A stretch of DNA of 64,000 bases from Calothrix sp. NIES-4105 (GCF_002368415.1 NZ_AP018290.1:5345614-5409613); one strand, 5' to 3'. Numbered from the stretch's first letter, positions 38,493-48,529 are shown. The notes: generated by a model from the sequence alone, not told the origin. A program made the numbers and translations.

Positions 38493-41099
38493 ATGTCTTC
38501 TTCCTCATTTAGAACACCTCCAACACCAAGAACGCATAATCCGCTTAGTAAGTTTATTGCTGAGATTGCGCCTCGATTCTTTGACCGCGTGCTTGAAAGA
38601 GTAGGAGTCAAGCAATTTAAATGGCTTGTAATACTTGCTTTAATAATTTCAATTCCACTAATTATTACGCCATTAGAAGTTTGGCAACAAGGTGTAATTT
38701 CAGTCTTTTTAGTAGTATTTGGGCAAATAATTGTTCGTGCTGAAGAACAAGAATCCTCAACTGATATTAGTCAGTACTATCACTTATTCATGGTGTGGTT
38801 AAGTATAGTAACAACGATGCGATATTTATATTATCGTGTTAGCTATACTCTTAACTTTGATACCTGGGTAAACGGGATTGCATGTACATTACTATTTGCT
38901 GCCGAGCTATACGCGATTTTGACATTGGTTTTGGCGTACTTCCAAACACTCAAAATCAAAGAACGTCAACCAATAAGCCTTAATGCTATTCCCGAAGAAG
39001 AATGGTATTCAGTAGATATTTATATTCCTACTTTTAACGAAGACGTTGAGCTTGTTCGCAAAACAGCGTTAGCTGCACAAGCGTGTGAATATGCACCTGG
39101 GAAAAAAGCGGTTTATGTTCTTGATGATGGTCGTCCCGAACGTTACAAAGACTCGGACCCGCGTCGCGAGAAGTTCCGTGCGCGTCGCGAACAACTACGA
39201 CTAATGTGTGAAGAACTTGGTTGTATTCACATGACGCGCGATAACAACGACCACGCGAAAGCAGGTAATATTAATACTGCATTCCGCAAAACAGGCGGTG
39301 ATTTGGTAATGATTCTTGATTGCGACCACATCCCGTCTCGTCAATTTCTGCTGCACACGGTTGGTTTCTTCTATGATCCCAAAGTTTCGTTTGTACAAAC
39401 ACCACACTGGTTTTACAACCCTGACCCATTTGAGAGAAACTTAGTTACTAGTGGTCGAATTCCAGTTGGTAATGAATTATTTTATAAAGTATTACAGAAA
39501 GGAAACGACTTTTGGAACGCAGCATTTTTCTGCGGTTCGGCAGCAGTAATTCGTAAAGACCATGCTCTTGAAGTCGGGGGAATTGCAGTTGAAACAGTAA
39601 CCGAAGATTGCCACACTGCATTGCGCTTACACGGACGCGGTTACAAATCGGTTTATTACGACAAAATTATGGTGGCAGGTTTGGCGCCTGATACCTTCAA
39701 TGCTTATGTAGGTCAACAGGTTCGTTGGGCACGGGGAATGGCGCAGATTCTTCGTCTCGAAAACCCGTTGTTTAATCTCAAACACAAGCTATCTCTAGGA
39801 CAACGGATTTGTTATTTAAGTGCAACATCGCACTTTTTATATGGATATCCACGACTAGTTTATGCTGTGGCGCCAACTTTGTTTTTGCTGTTTGGTATCA
39901 ACTCAGTACAAGGTCTTGGTATTGAAACCCTAGCTTACGCGGTTCCCCATATTCTGCTATCGCTATTCACTAACCACATTATTTATAAGCACGTCCGTTT
40001 TTCCTTCTGGAACGAAATATTTGAGTTTGTGATGTCGTTCCAAGCTGGATGGGTAACACTACTAGCACTAATTAATCCTAAACTCGGTTCGTTTAACGTA
40101 ACTGATAAAGGGGTTAACATTAGCAAACGTACTTTTGACTGGCAATCAATGCGCGGTCTAGTTATAGTTACCGCTTTAGTTGTTTGCTCATTACTTGCAG
40201 TTCCTTACTGGCTATTGCTACGTCCGGAAGACTGGCAAGCTGTAATGGTAAACACAATATGGTCAGGGTTTAACATTATTTTGCTATCGAGTGCTTTGCT
40301 AGTAGGTTTTGAACAGCCGCAAATTCGCACGGCACATAGATTAGCGCGTCGTTTACCTGTTATTATCTCTGTCAATAACCAAACCCTGATGGGTGAAACG
40401 ATAAATATTTCTGAAACTGGAGCATTAGTTAAGCTCGAATCTTGGCCTAATTTACCTGATGAAGTTCAAGTTGAAGTTCATGGCGACTTTACCGCGCGCG
40501 CGACACTTACCGCTAGGGTTATACGTCTATCGCCAGTGAACGACACAGAAACTCATCTCGCAATTGACTTTGTAAATATTACCGATGACCAAAAAGATGC
40601 CTTAACTTTAGTTATTTACTCAGATGTTCGCGAGTGGTATTCTCAAAACCGTCAGTACGCAGACCAACCTTTTGCCTCACTTGGCTTCTTAGCTACTAGT
40701 TTGACTCGCTCCCTGCGGGATATCAAGTCAACACAAACCAAAAAAGTTCGCAAGCAAGTGCAAGCGCACGGTCAAATTTATTGGGACGGTCACTTCTTCC
40801 CAGGTGTGGCTACAGAACTTGGAGTAACAGGTTTACGTTTAGAATTAAATAGTAAACGTGCTGTTTCCTCTGAGCGAACACTGGCACAGCAAGACTTACA
40901 ATCAATGCAAGCCGCTAAACCACTTGTTGGTTTATTACTAAGTCAAGAAGCGGCGCCTGCTTCTGGGAATCGCTTTGTTGCTGAAATTACCTCGGTTCAA
41001 GAAGATACCAGTGGTAGAGTTGCGATTGAAATGAATTTCCCTGAGAAGTTTAAAGAACGCCAATCTACAAAAATCAAACAACTGTTACAAGTTCTTTAA
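38493..41099 (+). CDS. bcsA: Cellulose synthase catalytic subunit BcsA with PilZ domain
   Basis: This 868-residue enzyme polymerises UDP-glucose into beta-1,4-glucan and moves it through the inner membrane. Membrane helices flank a GT2 domain with VLDDGRPE (about D208), DCDHIPS (about 276), TEDCHTALRLHGRG (about 369) and QQVRWARG (about 408). A PilZ domain starts near residue 615 (RLARRLPV) and continues NISETGALV, with Asn where c-di-GMP-binding PilZ domains usually have Asp (D/NxSxxG). Activation by c-di-GMP is therefore likely. The C-terminal 100 residues extend beyond the PilZ core. It ends the operon at a strong terminator. Confidence 0.96.
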   Translation: MSSSSFRTPPTPRTHNPLSKFIAEIAPRFFDRVLERVGVKQFKWLVILALIISIPLIITPLEVWQQGVISVFLVVFGQIIVRAEEQESSTDISQYYHLFMVWLSIVTTMRYLYYRVSYTLNFDTWVNGIACTLLFAAELYAILTLVLAYFQTLKIKERQPISLNAIPEEEWYSVDIYIPTFNEDVELVRKTALAAQACEYAPGKKAVYVLDDGRPERYKDSDPRREKFRARREQLRLMCEELGCIHMTRDNNDHAKAGNINTAFRKTGGDLVMILDCDHIPSRQFLLHTVGFFYDPKVSFVQTPHWFYNPDPFERNLVTSGRIPVGNELFYKVLQKGNDFWNAAFFCGSAAVIRKDHALEVGGIAVETVTEDCHTALRLHGRGYKSVYYDKIMVAGLAPDTFNAYVGQQVRWARGMAQILRLENPLFNLKHKLSLGQRICYLSATSHFLYGYPRLVYAVAPTLFLLFGINSVQGLGIETLAYAVPHILLSLFTNHIIYKHVRFSFWNEIFEFVMSFQAGWVTLLALINPKLGSFNVTDKGVNISKRTFDWQSMRGLVIVTALVVCSLLAVPYWLLLRPEDWQAVMVNTIWSGFNIILLSSALLVGFEQPQIRTAHRLARRLPVIISVNNQTLMGETINISETGALVKLESWPNLPDEVQVEVHGDFTARATLTARVIRLSPVNDTETHLAIDFVNITDDQKDALTLVIYSDVREWYSQNRQYADQPFASLGFLATSLTRSLRDIKSTQTKKVRKQVQAHGQIYWDGHFFPGVATELGVTGLRLELNSKRAVSSERTLAQQDLQSMQAAKPLVGLLLSQEAAPASGNRFVAEITSVQEDTSGRVAIEMNFPEKFKERQSTKIKQLLQVL

Positions 41100-41168
41100 T
41101 AAATTATCTTGTAGAACATCTTGTAGAACATCTTGTGGAACATCTGTCCCAGATGTCCTAACCTAATT

Positions 41169-41202
41169 AACCCGGTTTCCATGCGAAGCCGGGTTTTTTT
41201 TA
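41169..41202 (+). terminator. Intrinsic terminator of the cellulose operon
   Basis: An 11-bp stem (AACCCGGTTTC with GAAGCCGGGTT, one G-T pair), 5-base loop and a run of eight T. It sits 70 bases after the bcsA stop, behind a short tandem repeat of ATCTTGTAGAAC. Confidence 0.92.
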
Positions 41203-41265
41203 TTTGTATATCAATTGTTTGACAAAGTTATTATGTCATGCCATTGTGTGTCAAATTTGTTACAA

Positions 41266-41289
41266 GGGACGGGCAAGGATGCCCATCCC
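41266..41289. repeat. GGGACGGGCA...TGCCCATCCC hairpin
   Basis: A member of a dispersed hairpin family; relatives at 50602-50627, 61346-61369 and 61801-61823. The remaining sequence up to 41420 is AT-rich and presumably holds the promoter of the next gene. Confidence 0.6.
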
Positions 41290-41420
41290 ACAAGAATTTT
41301 ATTGAGTTTTTTCTTGAACTGTATTTAAAACACGATTTATTCTAAGCGCGCTTTCTGTTGTACAATAGACGCTTATTGTAAGTGTGAAAACGAAATTTAG
41401 ATAAAAATTTCAATTCGTTT

Positions 41421-41963
41421 ATGACAACAGAAAGCCATGCTGCGTTAGCATCTCTAGAATATATTCCTTATATTGATGAGAATGGTCAATTACCTGAACA
41501 GTTTCAGGGTAAGATTGGAGTGTATGCAATTTTTGATACCGATAAAAAATTACAGTTTATTGGATATTCGCGCGATGTTTATTTAAGTTTGAGGCAGCAT
41601 TTAGTTCGATTACCTGATAAATGTTACTGGGTTAAGGTTCAAACTATCGAACGTCCGAGTCGTGCGACTTTAGAAAATATTGAGAAAGCTTGGATTGAAG
41701 AAAATGGCGCCATTCCTGTTGGTAATGGTGAAAGTAAAGATGTATGGACTCAAGCTGTAAATGTTAAAGCTTTGATGACTGAGGAAGAAAAAATAAATTA
41801 TGACAGTCCAAATAATGATGAAATGGCACAGATAAAAATTATTAAAAATGTTGCCCGTCGGGTGGAGGCAGAGATTTTAAAAGTATTGGAAGCGCGGGGA
41901 TTACAAACACAAATTCGATTTAATCCGAAGTTGAAGGAAGAGGGTTTATTGGATTTGAAGTAG
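41421..41963 (+). CDS. GIY-YIG nuclease-like protein
   Basis: This 180-residue protein carries a GIY-YIG-type core near residues 32-75: GVYAIFDTDKKLQFIGYSRD followed by VYLSLRQHLV, with GVY and FIG replacing GIY and YIG. A Glu near ENIEKAWIEENGAIPVGNG may serve as the metal ligand. A charged helical C-terminal region (about 120-170) is typical of the cyanobacterial group. Whether it cuts DNA is unknown; proteins of this group are annotated only by the domain. It is monocistronic between the cellulose operon and the GH116 gene. Confidence 0.7.
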   Translation: MTTESHAALASLEYIPYIDENGQLPEQFQGKIGVYAIFDTDKKLQFIGYSRDVYLSLRQHLVRLPDKCYWVKVQTIERPSRATLENIEKAWIEENGAIPVGNGESKDVWTQAVNVKALMTEEEKINYDSPNNDEMAQIKIIKNVARRVEAEILKVLEARGLQTQIRFNPKLKEEGLLDLK

Positions 41964-42000
41964 CACATGTGTCTTGCCTGTGCTGTGCATGTGATTATTT

Positions 42001-42034
42001 TTTACCACAGAGACACAGAGTACACAGAGAGGAG
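42001..42034. repeat. ACCACAGAGACACAGAG dispersed repeat
   Basis: This sequence recurs almost identically at 61425-61460 (TTTACCACAGAGACACAGAG, then TNCACAGAGAG). It lies in the gap before the GH116 gene. Confidence 0.65.
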
Positions 42035-42138
42035 AAGAAAATGAGTAAAAATGTTTGGTTAACTGTTTTACTTATGACTTGAGGAAAATCGAGTTGATGA
42101 GTTAACTTCAATAGCGTAATGTCAACGCTGCTTGTGGA

Positions 42139-44556
42139 ATGGTAATGACACAATTTAAGAATGGAATCCCTGCTTGTGCCTGGAATCGTCCCATTGGTAA
42201 GGGTTGGAATCAGCCTTACACTGTTCGCTATGCGAGCAATATAGATGATGGTCCTTGGCATGGTATGCCTCTGGGTGGTTTCGGCGCCGGTTGTATTGGA
42301 CGTTCTTCACGAGGTGATTTTAATTTTTGGCATATCGATGGGGGGGAGCATGTTTTTCAAAATATCCCCGCTTGTCAATTCAGCGTTTTTGAATCTGCTG
42401 AAAATGAGAAACTTGCTTATGCTTTATCTACAGAGGCGCCGACTGATGGTAGCCTCAAAAGTTGGAAGTGGTACCCGTCAAATACTAATGGTACTTATCA
42501 CGCATTATATCCCCGGAGTTGGTTTGTATACGAACAAACAAAAGCACAATTAACTTGCGCGCAATTTTCACCAATTTGGGCAAATAATTATAAAGAAACT
42601 AGTTATCCTGTAGCTGTATTTGTTTGGACTGCTCACAATCCAACTGATGCACCTGTTACTATCAGCATTTTGCTCACCTGGCAAAACATGGTGGGGTGGT
42701 TTACTAATGCGTCAAAGTCACCAGAAATTGTACTTCGTGATGATGGTAGTCCGGTATATGAATATCAGCCACGTTTGAATGAAAGTAAAGATAATTATAA
42801 TTTTATAGTTGAAAATACTGATAAAATTGGCTGTGTTTTAGCTCGTTCGGGAATTGTTACACCTTCTGAAGAAGGAGAAGGTGAGTGGTGTATTGCCACA
42901 AGTAAGCAACCAGGTGTTGAGGTGTTCTATCATACTCGATTTAATCCTGTTGGTACTGGGGATGATGTATGGGACAGTTTTGCAAGTGATGGCTCGTTAC
43001 CTAATATATTAGATGCAACTCCTGCTGACCAAACTGAACAAGTCGGCGCCGCATTAGCTGTAAGAATAACGCTGCAATCTGGTCAAACATTAGAAATTCC
43101 GTTTGTACTGGCTTGGAATTTTCCTATCACTGAGTTTGCGTCCGGTGTTAAATATTATCGTCGCTACACTGACTTTTTTGGACGTAGTGGTAAGAGTGCT
43201 TGGGCTATTGCATCAACCGCATTAGATGAGTATCAAGAATGGTGGCGCCAAATTGAAGCATGGCAACAACCAATTCTTGACCGTCAGGATTTACCCGACT
43301 GGTTTAAAATGGCTTTGTTTAATGAACTTTATGATTTAACAGCAGGTGGAACACTGTGGAGTGCTGCTACTGATATTGACCGCTACGGGCAGTTCGCAGT
43401 GTTGGAATGTTTAGATTATCGTTGGTACGAAAGTTTAGATGTGCGGCTTTATGGTTCGTTTGGACTGTTGATGTTGTTCCCGGAATTGGAAAAAGCTGTA
43501 ATACGAGCTTTCGCGCGCGCTATTCCCAAAAGCGACGACCGCACCCGCGTTATTGGCTATTATTATGTTATCGGCGCCCCCTGCCAAGAAGCTATTCGCA
43601 AAGCCAAAAATGCAACCCCTCACGATTTAGGGGCGCCAAATGAGCATGTCTGGGAAAAAACTAATTACACTGCTTACCAAGATTGTAATTTGTGGAAAGA
43701 TTTAGGTAGTGATTTTGTACTACAGGTGTATCGCGACTTTATCCTCACGGGTGGTAGTGATTTTAAGTTTTTGGAAGAATGCTGGGACTCTGTAATATAC
43801 ACGCTTCATTATCTTAAAGGCTTTGACTTAGATAACGATGGTATTCCTGAAAACTCTGGGGCGCCTGACCAAACTTTTGATGACTGGCGTTTACAAGGAG
43901 TGAGTGCTTATTGCGGTGGTTTATGGTTGGCAGCATTACAAGCTGCAATTTCAATGGGGACAATTTTGAAAATTGCTGACGCAGCACTTGATACTCCAGA
44001 ACTTGATGATAGTCTCAACACTTTTCAATCTTGGTTAGAACAATCTTCGCCTGTTTATCAAGCAAAACTTTGGAATGGACAGTATTACCGTCTCGATAGT
44101 GGTAGCGGTTCTGATGTTGTGATGGCTGACCAATTATGTGGTCAATTTTACGCGCGATTGTTAGGATTACCTGATATTGTTCCTATTGAATGCGCTCACT
44201 CTGCTCTCAAAACAGTTTATGAAGCTTGCTTCCTGAAATTTAATGATGGTAAATTTGGCGCCGCAAACGGTTTACGCGCAGATGGTTCCCCTGAAAATCC
44301 TAAAGCTACCCATCCATTAGAAGTTTGGACAGGTATTAATTTTGGTTTAGCTGCCTTTTTGGTGCAAATGGGCATGAAAGATGAAGCTTTCAAGCTAACC
44401 GAAGCCGTTGTTGGACAAGTTTATTCTAACGGGTTGCAATTCCGTACTCCCGAAGCTATTACTGCCGCTGGGACTTTCCGTGCTTGCGTTTATTTGCGGG
44501 CAATGGCTATTTGGGGAATTTATCTAGCCATGAATCAATCAATACCTATTTCTTGA
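42139..44556 (+). CDS. GH116 family beta-glycosidase (glucosylceramidase-like)
   Basis: This 805-residue protein matches the family of non-lysosomal glucosylceramidase (GBA2) and bacterial beta-glucosidases or xylosidases. The N-terminal beta domain starts DGPWHGMPLGGFGAGCIGRS. The (alpha/alpha)6 catalytic domain has DYRWYESLDVRLYGS with the likely nucleophile E431, and GAPDQTFDDW with the likely acid/base D577 or D581. No signal peptide is seen, so it is probably cytoplasmic. Starts at 42139 and 42145 are both possible. The substrate is not evident; a heterocyst glycolipid or another beta-glucoside is a guess. Confidence 0.93.
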   Translation: MVMTQFKNGIPACAWNRPIGKGWNQPYTVRYASNIDDGPWHGMPLGGFGAGCIGRSSRGDFNFWHIDGGEHVFQNIPACQFSVFESAENEKLAYALSTEAPTDGSLKSWKWYPSNTNGTYHALYPRSWFVYEQTKAQLTCAQFSPIWANNYKETSYPVAVFVWTAHNPTDAPVTISILLTWQNMVGWFTNASKSPEIVLRDDGSPVYEYQPRLNESKDNYNFIVENTDKIGCVLARSGIVTPSEEGEGEWCIATSKQPGVEVFYHTRFNPVGTGDDVWDSFASDGSLPNILDATPADQTEQVGAALAVRITLQSGQTLEIPFVLAWNFPITEFASGVKYYRRYTDFFGRSGKSAWAIASTALDEYQEWWRQIEAWQQPILDRQDLPDWFKMALFNELYDLTAGGTLWSAATDIDRYGQFAVLECLDYRWYESLDVRLYGSFGLLMLFPELEKAVIRAFARAIPKSDDRTRVIGYYYVIGAPCQEAIRKAKNATPHDLGAPNEHVWEKTNYTAYQDCNLWKDLGSDFVLQVYRDFILTGGSDFKFLEECWDSVIYTLHYLKGFDLDNDGIPENSGAPDQTFDDWRLQGVSAYCGGLWLAALQAAISMGTILKIADAALDTPELDDSLNTFQSWLEQSSPVYQAKLWNGQYYRLDSGSGSDVVMADQLCGQFYARLLGLPDIVPIECAHSALKTVYEACFLKFNDGKFGAANGLRADGSPENPKATHPLEVWTGINFGLAAFLVQMGMKDEAFKLTEAVVGQVYSNGLQFRTPEAITAAGTFRACVYLRAMAIWGIYLAMNQSIPIS

Positions 44557-45283
44557 TATTTTTGCCATCTCTCTCCGGATTGATTCTCTCTTTGATGGAA
44601 AAGTAGGGTGAGTTGATCAGTCAAATATCTTTGCGGACGCAAGATATTTGGCTAAACTTACCTTGCTAACATCATTACAAATCTTCAAATGTTTCTCAGT
44701 AACATTATGCTTGTAATTTTTTTTATCTACAGAGATAATATTGCTGAAACTATTAGCATTTTTTACACTGCTATGTGTGATTTAATCAAAAAATCCTTAT
44801 TTTCATAACTTTAATCGAATAATGTTTGGTTAAAAAATATACATTATACTGATGTTGACTTGAATGAAAATCAATATAAGGCTAAGTAAAATTTTGATAA
44901 AGCGCAACAAGTTTTTTGAAGAAATAAGTCAAAATATTATAAAAATGTATTACAAGTTAATTAGGTACTTTAGTAGATCAAGTAATATGCCAAAAATGTG
45001 GTTTCGGTACGAGCCTATGTTTGATTTAAGTCCACAACGCTGCTTGGTAAAGAGATACAAGGTGCTGATATTGTAACTAAAAGCACAGTTTAACTTGTTT
45101 TAGAACTGTAGTAAAGGCTTTTACTTCGATTTATACTGAAGTTAAAAGATTCAAGTGCTAAAGCTAGACTTTTTAATTGGTTACTCAGTATCGAAAAAAA
45201 TTTAAAAACAAGCCTAACAGAAAATTTTGCTTGATAATGACAGCTTGTATTTAAGTTAATAAGCGCACCTAAATAAAATCCTC
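44557..45283. promoter_or_regulatory. Upstream regulatory region of hetC
   Basis: This 727-base AT-rich region has no convincing gene; an open frame at 44864-45076 lacks support. It carries a hairpin after the GH116 gene (CAAATATCTT with AAGATATTTG, 44622-44650) and an NtcA-type box at 45111-45124, so it probably contains the hetC promoter or promoters and a leader of about 150 bases or more. Confidence 0.6.
45111..45124 (+). promoter_or_regulatory. Candidate NtcA-binding box upstream of hetC
   Basis: GTAAAGGCTTTTAC fits the NtcA consensus GTA-N8-TAC exactly and is itself nearly palindromic. It lies 160 bases before the hetC start. NtcA is the nitrogen-control activator, and hetC of Anabaena is known to be NtcA-dependent. 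The -10 element normally about 22 bases downstream is not obvious; TATACT occurs only 7 bases after the box. Confidence 0.6.
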
Positions 45284-48200
45284 ATGAACTTCTCTTCGTT
45301 GTTACGAGTTCAGGGAGAGCATATAAATCAAGTAAATGCTGATAATGTGCTTGCTCCCACTCCTGAAGCAACTATTAACCAATTATTCAGGTTAGTTGCA
45401 ACGGATACGAGTCTCGATGCAAGAGAATTCTATCAAGCTTGGACAGTTAAAGAGTTTTCGCTTGGTGATGAGTTGATTAGCGATGAAAGTGCGACAGATA
45501 TTTTTTATTTAGTTTGTACTGGACGTGTACGGTTATTAGGGTATGAGCAATCTGCCGCGCGCTTCTATAGTACGCAGTTGCTCGTTGTTGGCTCTTGTTT
45601 TGGTGCAGATAGATTATTTTATCCCAATCCACTACCGTATCGCGCGGTTGCTGCTAGTGCTGGCACTGTAGCAGTGCTAACAAAAGCTGATTTAAAAATT
45701 TGGTTACAACGCGCTTTGCATTTCGAGTCATATCTTCAACAGACTGTCGAAACGCGACAAAAGTTGATTTTTTGGAGAACATGTACTTTTTTGCGTTCAA
45801 CAAGTCAACTGCAACATCTATTACCATATTTTACGCTTCGTGTAGTTAATGCCCATGAATCGTTACAACAAGCAACTCCAGCTTCCTTGGGACGCTATTG
45901 GCTAATGCATGGTCAGATTTCTCAGAATTCTCAAATTGGTTATAGCTGGGGATACCCGGATGTAACGTCACCTGCATTACTAGCAGAAACACAATTACTC
46001 TTATGTCATCTACCTGTTGAAAATTGGGAACTTGTAAAACCCTTTATTTTGCCGTTTGAAGAGCAATTTGAAGAGCAAGAAAATGATACGGGCAGCACTT
46101 CTATTCCAGATGAAGTTGAATCCAATCAAGCTGAATCAAATGATAAACAGCAAACGACTGATGACAATACAAGTGCTTATAAACGCAATAGAAAATATCC
46201 GTTTATTGCACAACAAAGTTTATCAGACTGCGGCGCCGCATGTTTAGTGATGATATGTAAATACTGGGGTAAAAAAGTTAGTTTGAATACATTACGCCGT
46301 TCATCCCAGACAACTCGTATCGGCGCCACTTTGGATGCATTAGCTGACGCATCAGTTAATCTCGGTTATGAAGCAGTGGCAGTAAAAGCTAATTTGATCG
46401 CACTTAGAAAACACCATTCTCCGTGGATTGCTCACTGGCAGGGTAATCACTACGTTGTTGTTTGGGAGGTTAATTCTAATCGTGTATTTATTTCTGACCC
46501 TGCAGTAGGCAAGCTCTCGTTACCCATTTCGGAGTTTGAAGCTAACTGGACTGGGTATGCTTTGGTGGTTGAACCAACCCAACGGTTACAACAACTACTA
46601 GACGAGAAAATATCATATATGTACTTTTGGCAATCATTGTCTAAATACCAACACCTAGTTTTACAGATAGTGATTGCTTCGTTAATAATGCAAGTCTTTG
46701 GGCTAGTTTTGCCAATAATCGCTCAGATAGTTATTGATAAGGTAATACCTGCACGCATGTCTGTGACGCTGAATATTTTTGCTTTGGGCTTTTTGGTCTT
46801 TGGTATTTGGTACCAAGGTATTAAAACAGCACGTCAATACCTGCTGGACTATTTCTCAAATCATCTGGACATGAGCTTGATGAGCAGTTTTATTAGCCAT
46901 GTTCTCGAATTACCATTACAGTTTTTCGCACAGCGACAAGTTGGAGACATTACTAGTCGTTTTGAGGAAAACCACAAAATTCAAACATTCTTAACTCGTC
47001 GCGCGCTAGGTGTGATTTTAGATGCGCTATGTGCATTCTTGTGCTTAGGCTTAATTGCTTATTACAACTTGCCGCTAGCTTTACTTGTCCTGGGGTTAAC
47101 TGTACCTGTTGCTTTGTTCAGTATGAGCGCAAATCCACCGCTAAAACGTATATCACGAGAGTTAGCGCATTCGGACGCAGTGCAAAATCATGTTGTAAGT
47201 GAGATGATAACGGGTATTGCTACAATCAAAAGCTTTTCTGCTGAAAGATGGGTGCGTTGGCATTGGGAAGAACGGTTTGCAAACACTATTAAAACACGAC
47301 TGCGCTATCAGAAACTCACGAATAACTTACAACTTACTAATAACTTGATAAATCATTTTAGTAGTACTTTTGTTTTATGGTGTGCAGCCAGTTTAATGAT
47401 GCATGACCAACTGTCACTAGGTGAGTTTGTAGCTTTTACTATGCTTGTTAGCAGCATAATTAATCCTGTTTTGGGGTTGGTTGAGTTGAAAAACGATATT
47501 CATTCTGTAATTGTTTCCATTGAACGACTAAATGATGTTTTACTTTCCTCTCCTGAAACGGCGAAAGAAAAGTTACAGGTTATCTTCCATGCTGAAGTTC
47601 GTTTTGAGAATGTGTTGTTTCACTATCAAGGGCATGATATTGACGTGCTGCAAAATCTCTCATTTGTCATCAAACCTGGACAAACGGTTGGTATTGTGGG
47701 CGCCAGTGGTGCAGGTAAAACTACGCTGTTGAATTTGCTGTGTGGTTTATACAAACCAGATTCCGGCAGGATTTTGATTGATGGATACGATATCTCAACG
47801 GTGTCACCTCAAACGTTGACACAGTTGGGGGTTGTGCCTTCTGAGACTTTTATATTTTCGGGCACAATTTTACAAAATATTACCTTATTTACTCCATTCC
47901 CATTTGAGGATGTTTTGAATGCTGCAATCATTGCTGGCGCCCATGAGTTTATCGAGTCACTACCCCAAGGTTATGACACTTTGATTGGCGCCTCATATAA
48001 AACGCTGTCTCCTTGGGAGCGCTATTTGATTGCGATTGCTCGCGCTTTGATTCGCAAACCTAAGATGTTGATTTTGGATGAACCAACGAGCGCGTTAGTT
48101 CAAACTGAAAACTTAGTTAAACAGCTTCAACAAGGCGCCCTTGGTTGTACGACGTTTATCGTTACTCACCGTTTTAGTAACCTCCAGGCTACTGACCGTG

Positions 48201-48295
48201 TTCTAGTGCTAGACAGAGGTATCATTGTTGAACAAGGCAGACATCACGAATTATTCGCAAAAAGTAAGTTATATTCGCACCTAGTGGTGCGGTGA
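45284..48295 (+). CDS. hetC: HetC-like ABC exporter (cNMP-like domain, C39 peptidase, ABC)
   Basis: This 1003-residue protein has a cyclic-nucleotide-binding-like domain (about 50-160, FSLGDELISDESATDIFYLV), a C39 peptidase with Q310, C316 (QQSLSDCGAAC) and H/D (GNHYVVVW, ISDPAVGK), a six-helix membrane domain and an ATPase. HetC drives commitment to heterocysts in Anabaena and, as here, lies upstream of hetP. The ATPase keeps Walker A (GASGAGKTT) and Walker B (MLILDEP, D932-E933) but is degenerate elsewhere: the signature is LSPWE (908-912) instead of LSGGQ, the Q-loop has Ser853 in place of Gln, and the D-loop ends in Val939. Identity rests on domain order plus the hetP neighbour. Confidence 0.88.
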   Translation: MNFSSLLRVQGEHINQVNADNVLAPTPEATINQLFRLVATDTSLDAREFYQAWTVKEFSLGDELISDESATDIFYLVCTGRVRLLGYEQSAARFYSTQLLVVGSCFGADRLFYPNPLPYRAVAASAGTVAVLTKADLKIWLQRALHFESYLQQTVETRQKLIFWRTCTFLRSTSQLQHLLPYFTLRVVNAHESLQQATPASLGRYWLMHGQISQNSQIGYSWGYPDVTSPALLAETQLLLCHLPVENWELVKPFILPFEEQFEEQENDTGSTSIPDEVESNQAESNDKQQTTDDNTSAYKRNRKYPFIAQQSLSDCGAACLVMICKYWGKKVSLNTLRRSSQTTRIGATLDALADASVNLGYEAVAVKANLIALRKHHSPWIAHWQGNHYVVVWEVNSNRVFISDPAVGKLSLPISEFEANWTGYALVVEPTQRLQQLLDEKISYMYFWQSLSKYQHLVLQIVIASLIMQVFGLVLPIIAQIVIDKVIPARMSVTLNIFALGFLVFGIWYQGIKTARQYLLDYFSNHLDMSLMSSFISHVLELPLQFFAQRQVGDITSRFEENHKIQTFLTRRALGVILDALCAFLCLGLIAYYNLPLALLVLGLTVPVALFSMSANPPLKRISRELAHSDAVQNHVVSEMITGIATIKSFSAERWVRWHWEERFANTIKTRLRYQKLTNNLQLTNNLINHFSSTFVLWCAASLMMHDQLSLGEFVAFTMLVSSIINPVLGLVELKNDIHSVIVSIERLNDVLLSSPETAKEKLQVIFHAEVRFENVLFHYQGHDIDVLQNLSFVIKPGQTVGIVGASGAGKTTLLNLLCGLYKPDSGRILIDGYDISTVSPQTLTQLGVVPSETFIFSGTILQNITLFTPFPFEDVLNAAIIAGAHEFIESLPQGYDTLIGASYKTLSPWERYLIAIARALIRKPKMLILDEPTSALVQTENLVKQLQQGALGCTTFIVTHRFSNLQATDRVLVLDRGIIVEQGRHHELFAKSKLYSHLVVR

Positions 48296-48529
48296 ACCTA
48301 ACTTCAATTGACTATTCATCCTGTAATAATTGCGAATAATTATCGAATATTAGTTAGATTATTTTCTTAGTGCTAAATTTTCTCAAATTTGCTTAATACT
48401 TTCTCTATATATCCTGTAATTACAACAATCTGTTTGTCATAAACAATATATTGAGTGCTTTTACCGGACGATAGTTTGTTACGTCTTTCGATTCCAAGTC
48501 TCGACTATTTCCTTTGATGGAGTGCGAGT

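Noticed and set aside
44864-45076. Open frame of 70 codons upstream of hetC
   Set aside because: Low-complexity Lys/Ile-rich product, no family resemblance, no clear ribosome site, and it lies in a regulatory region.
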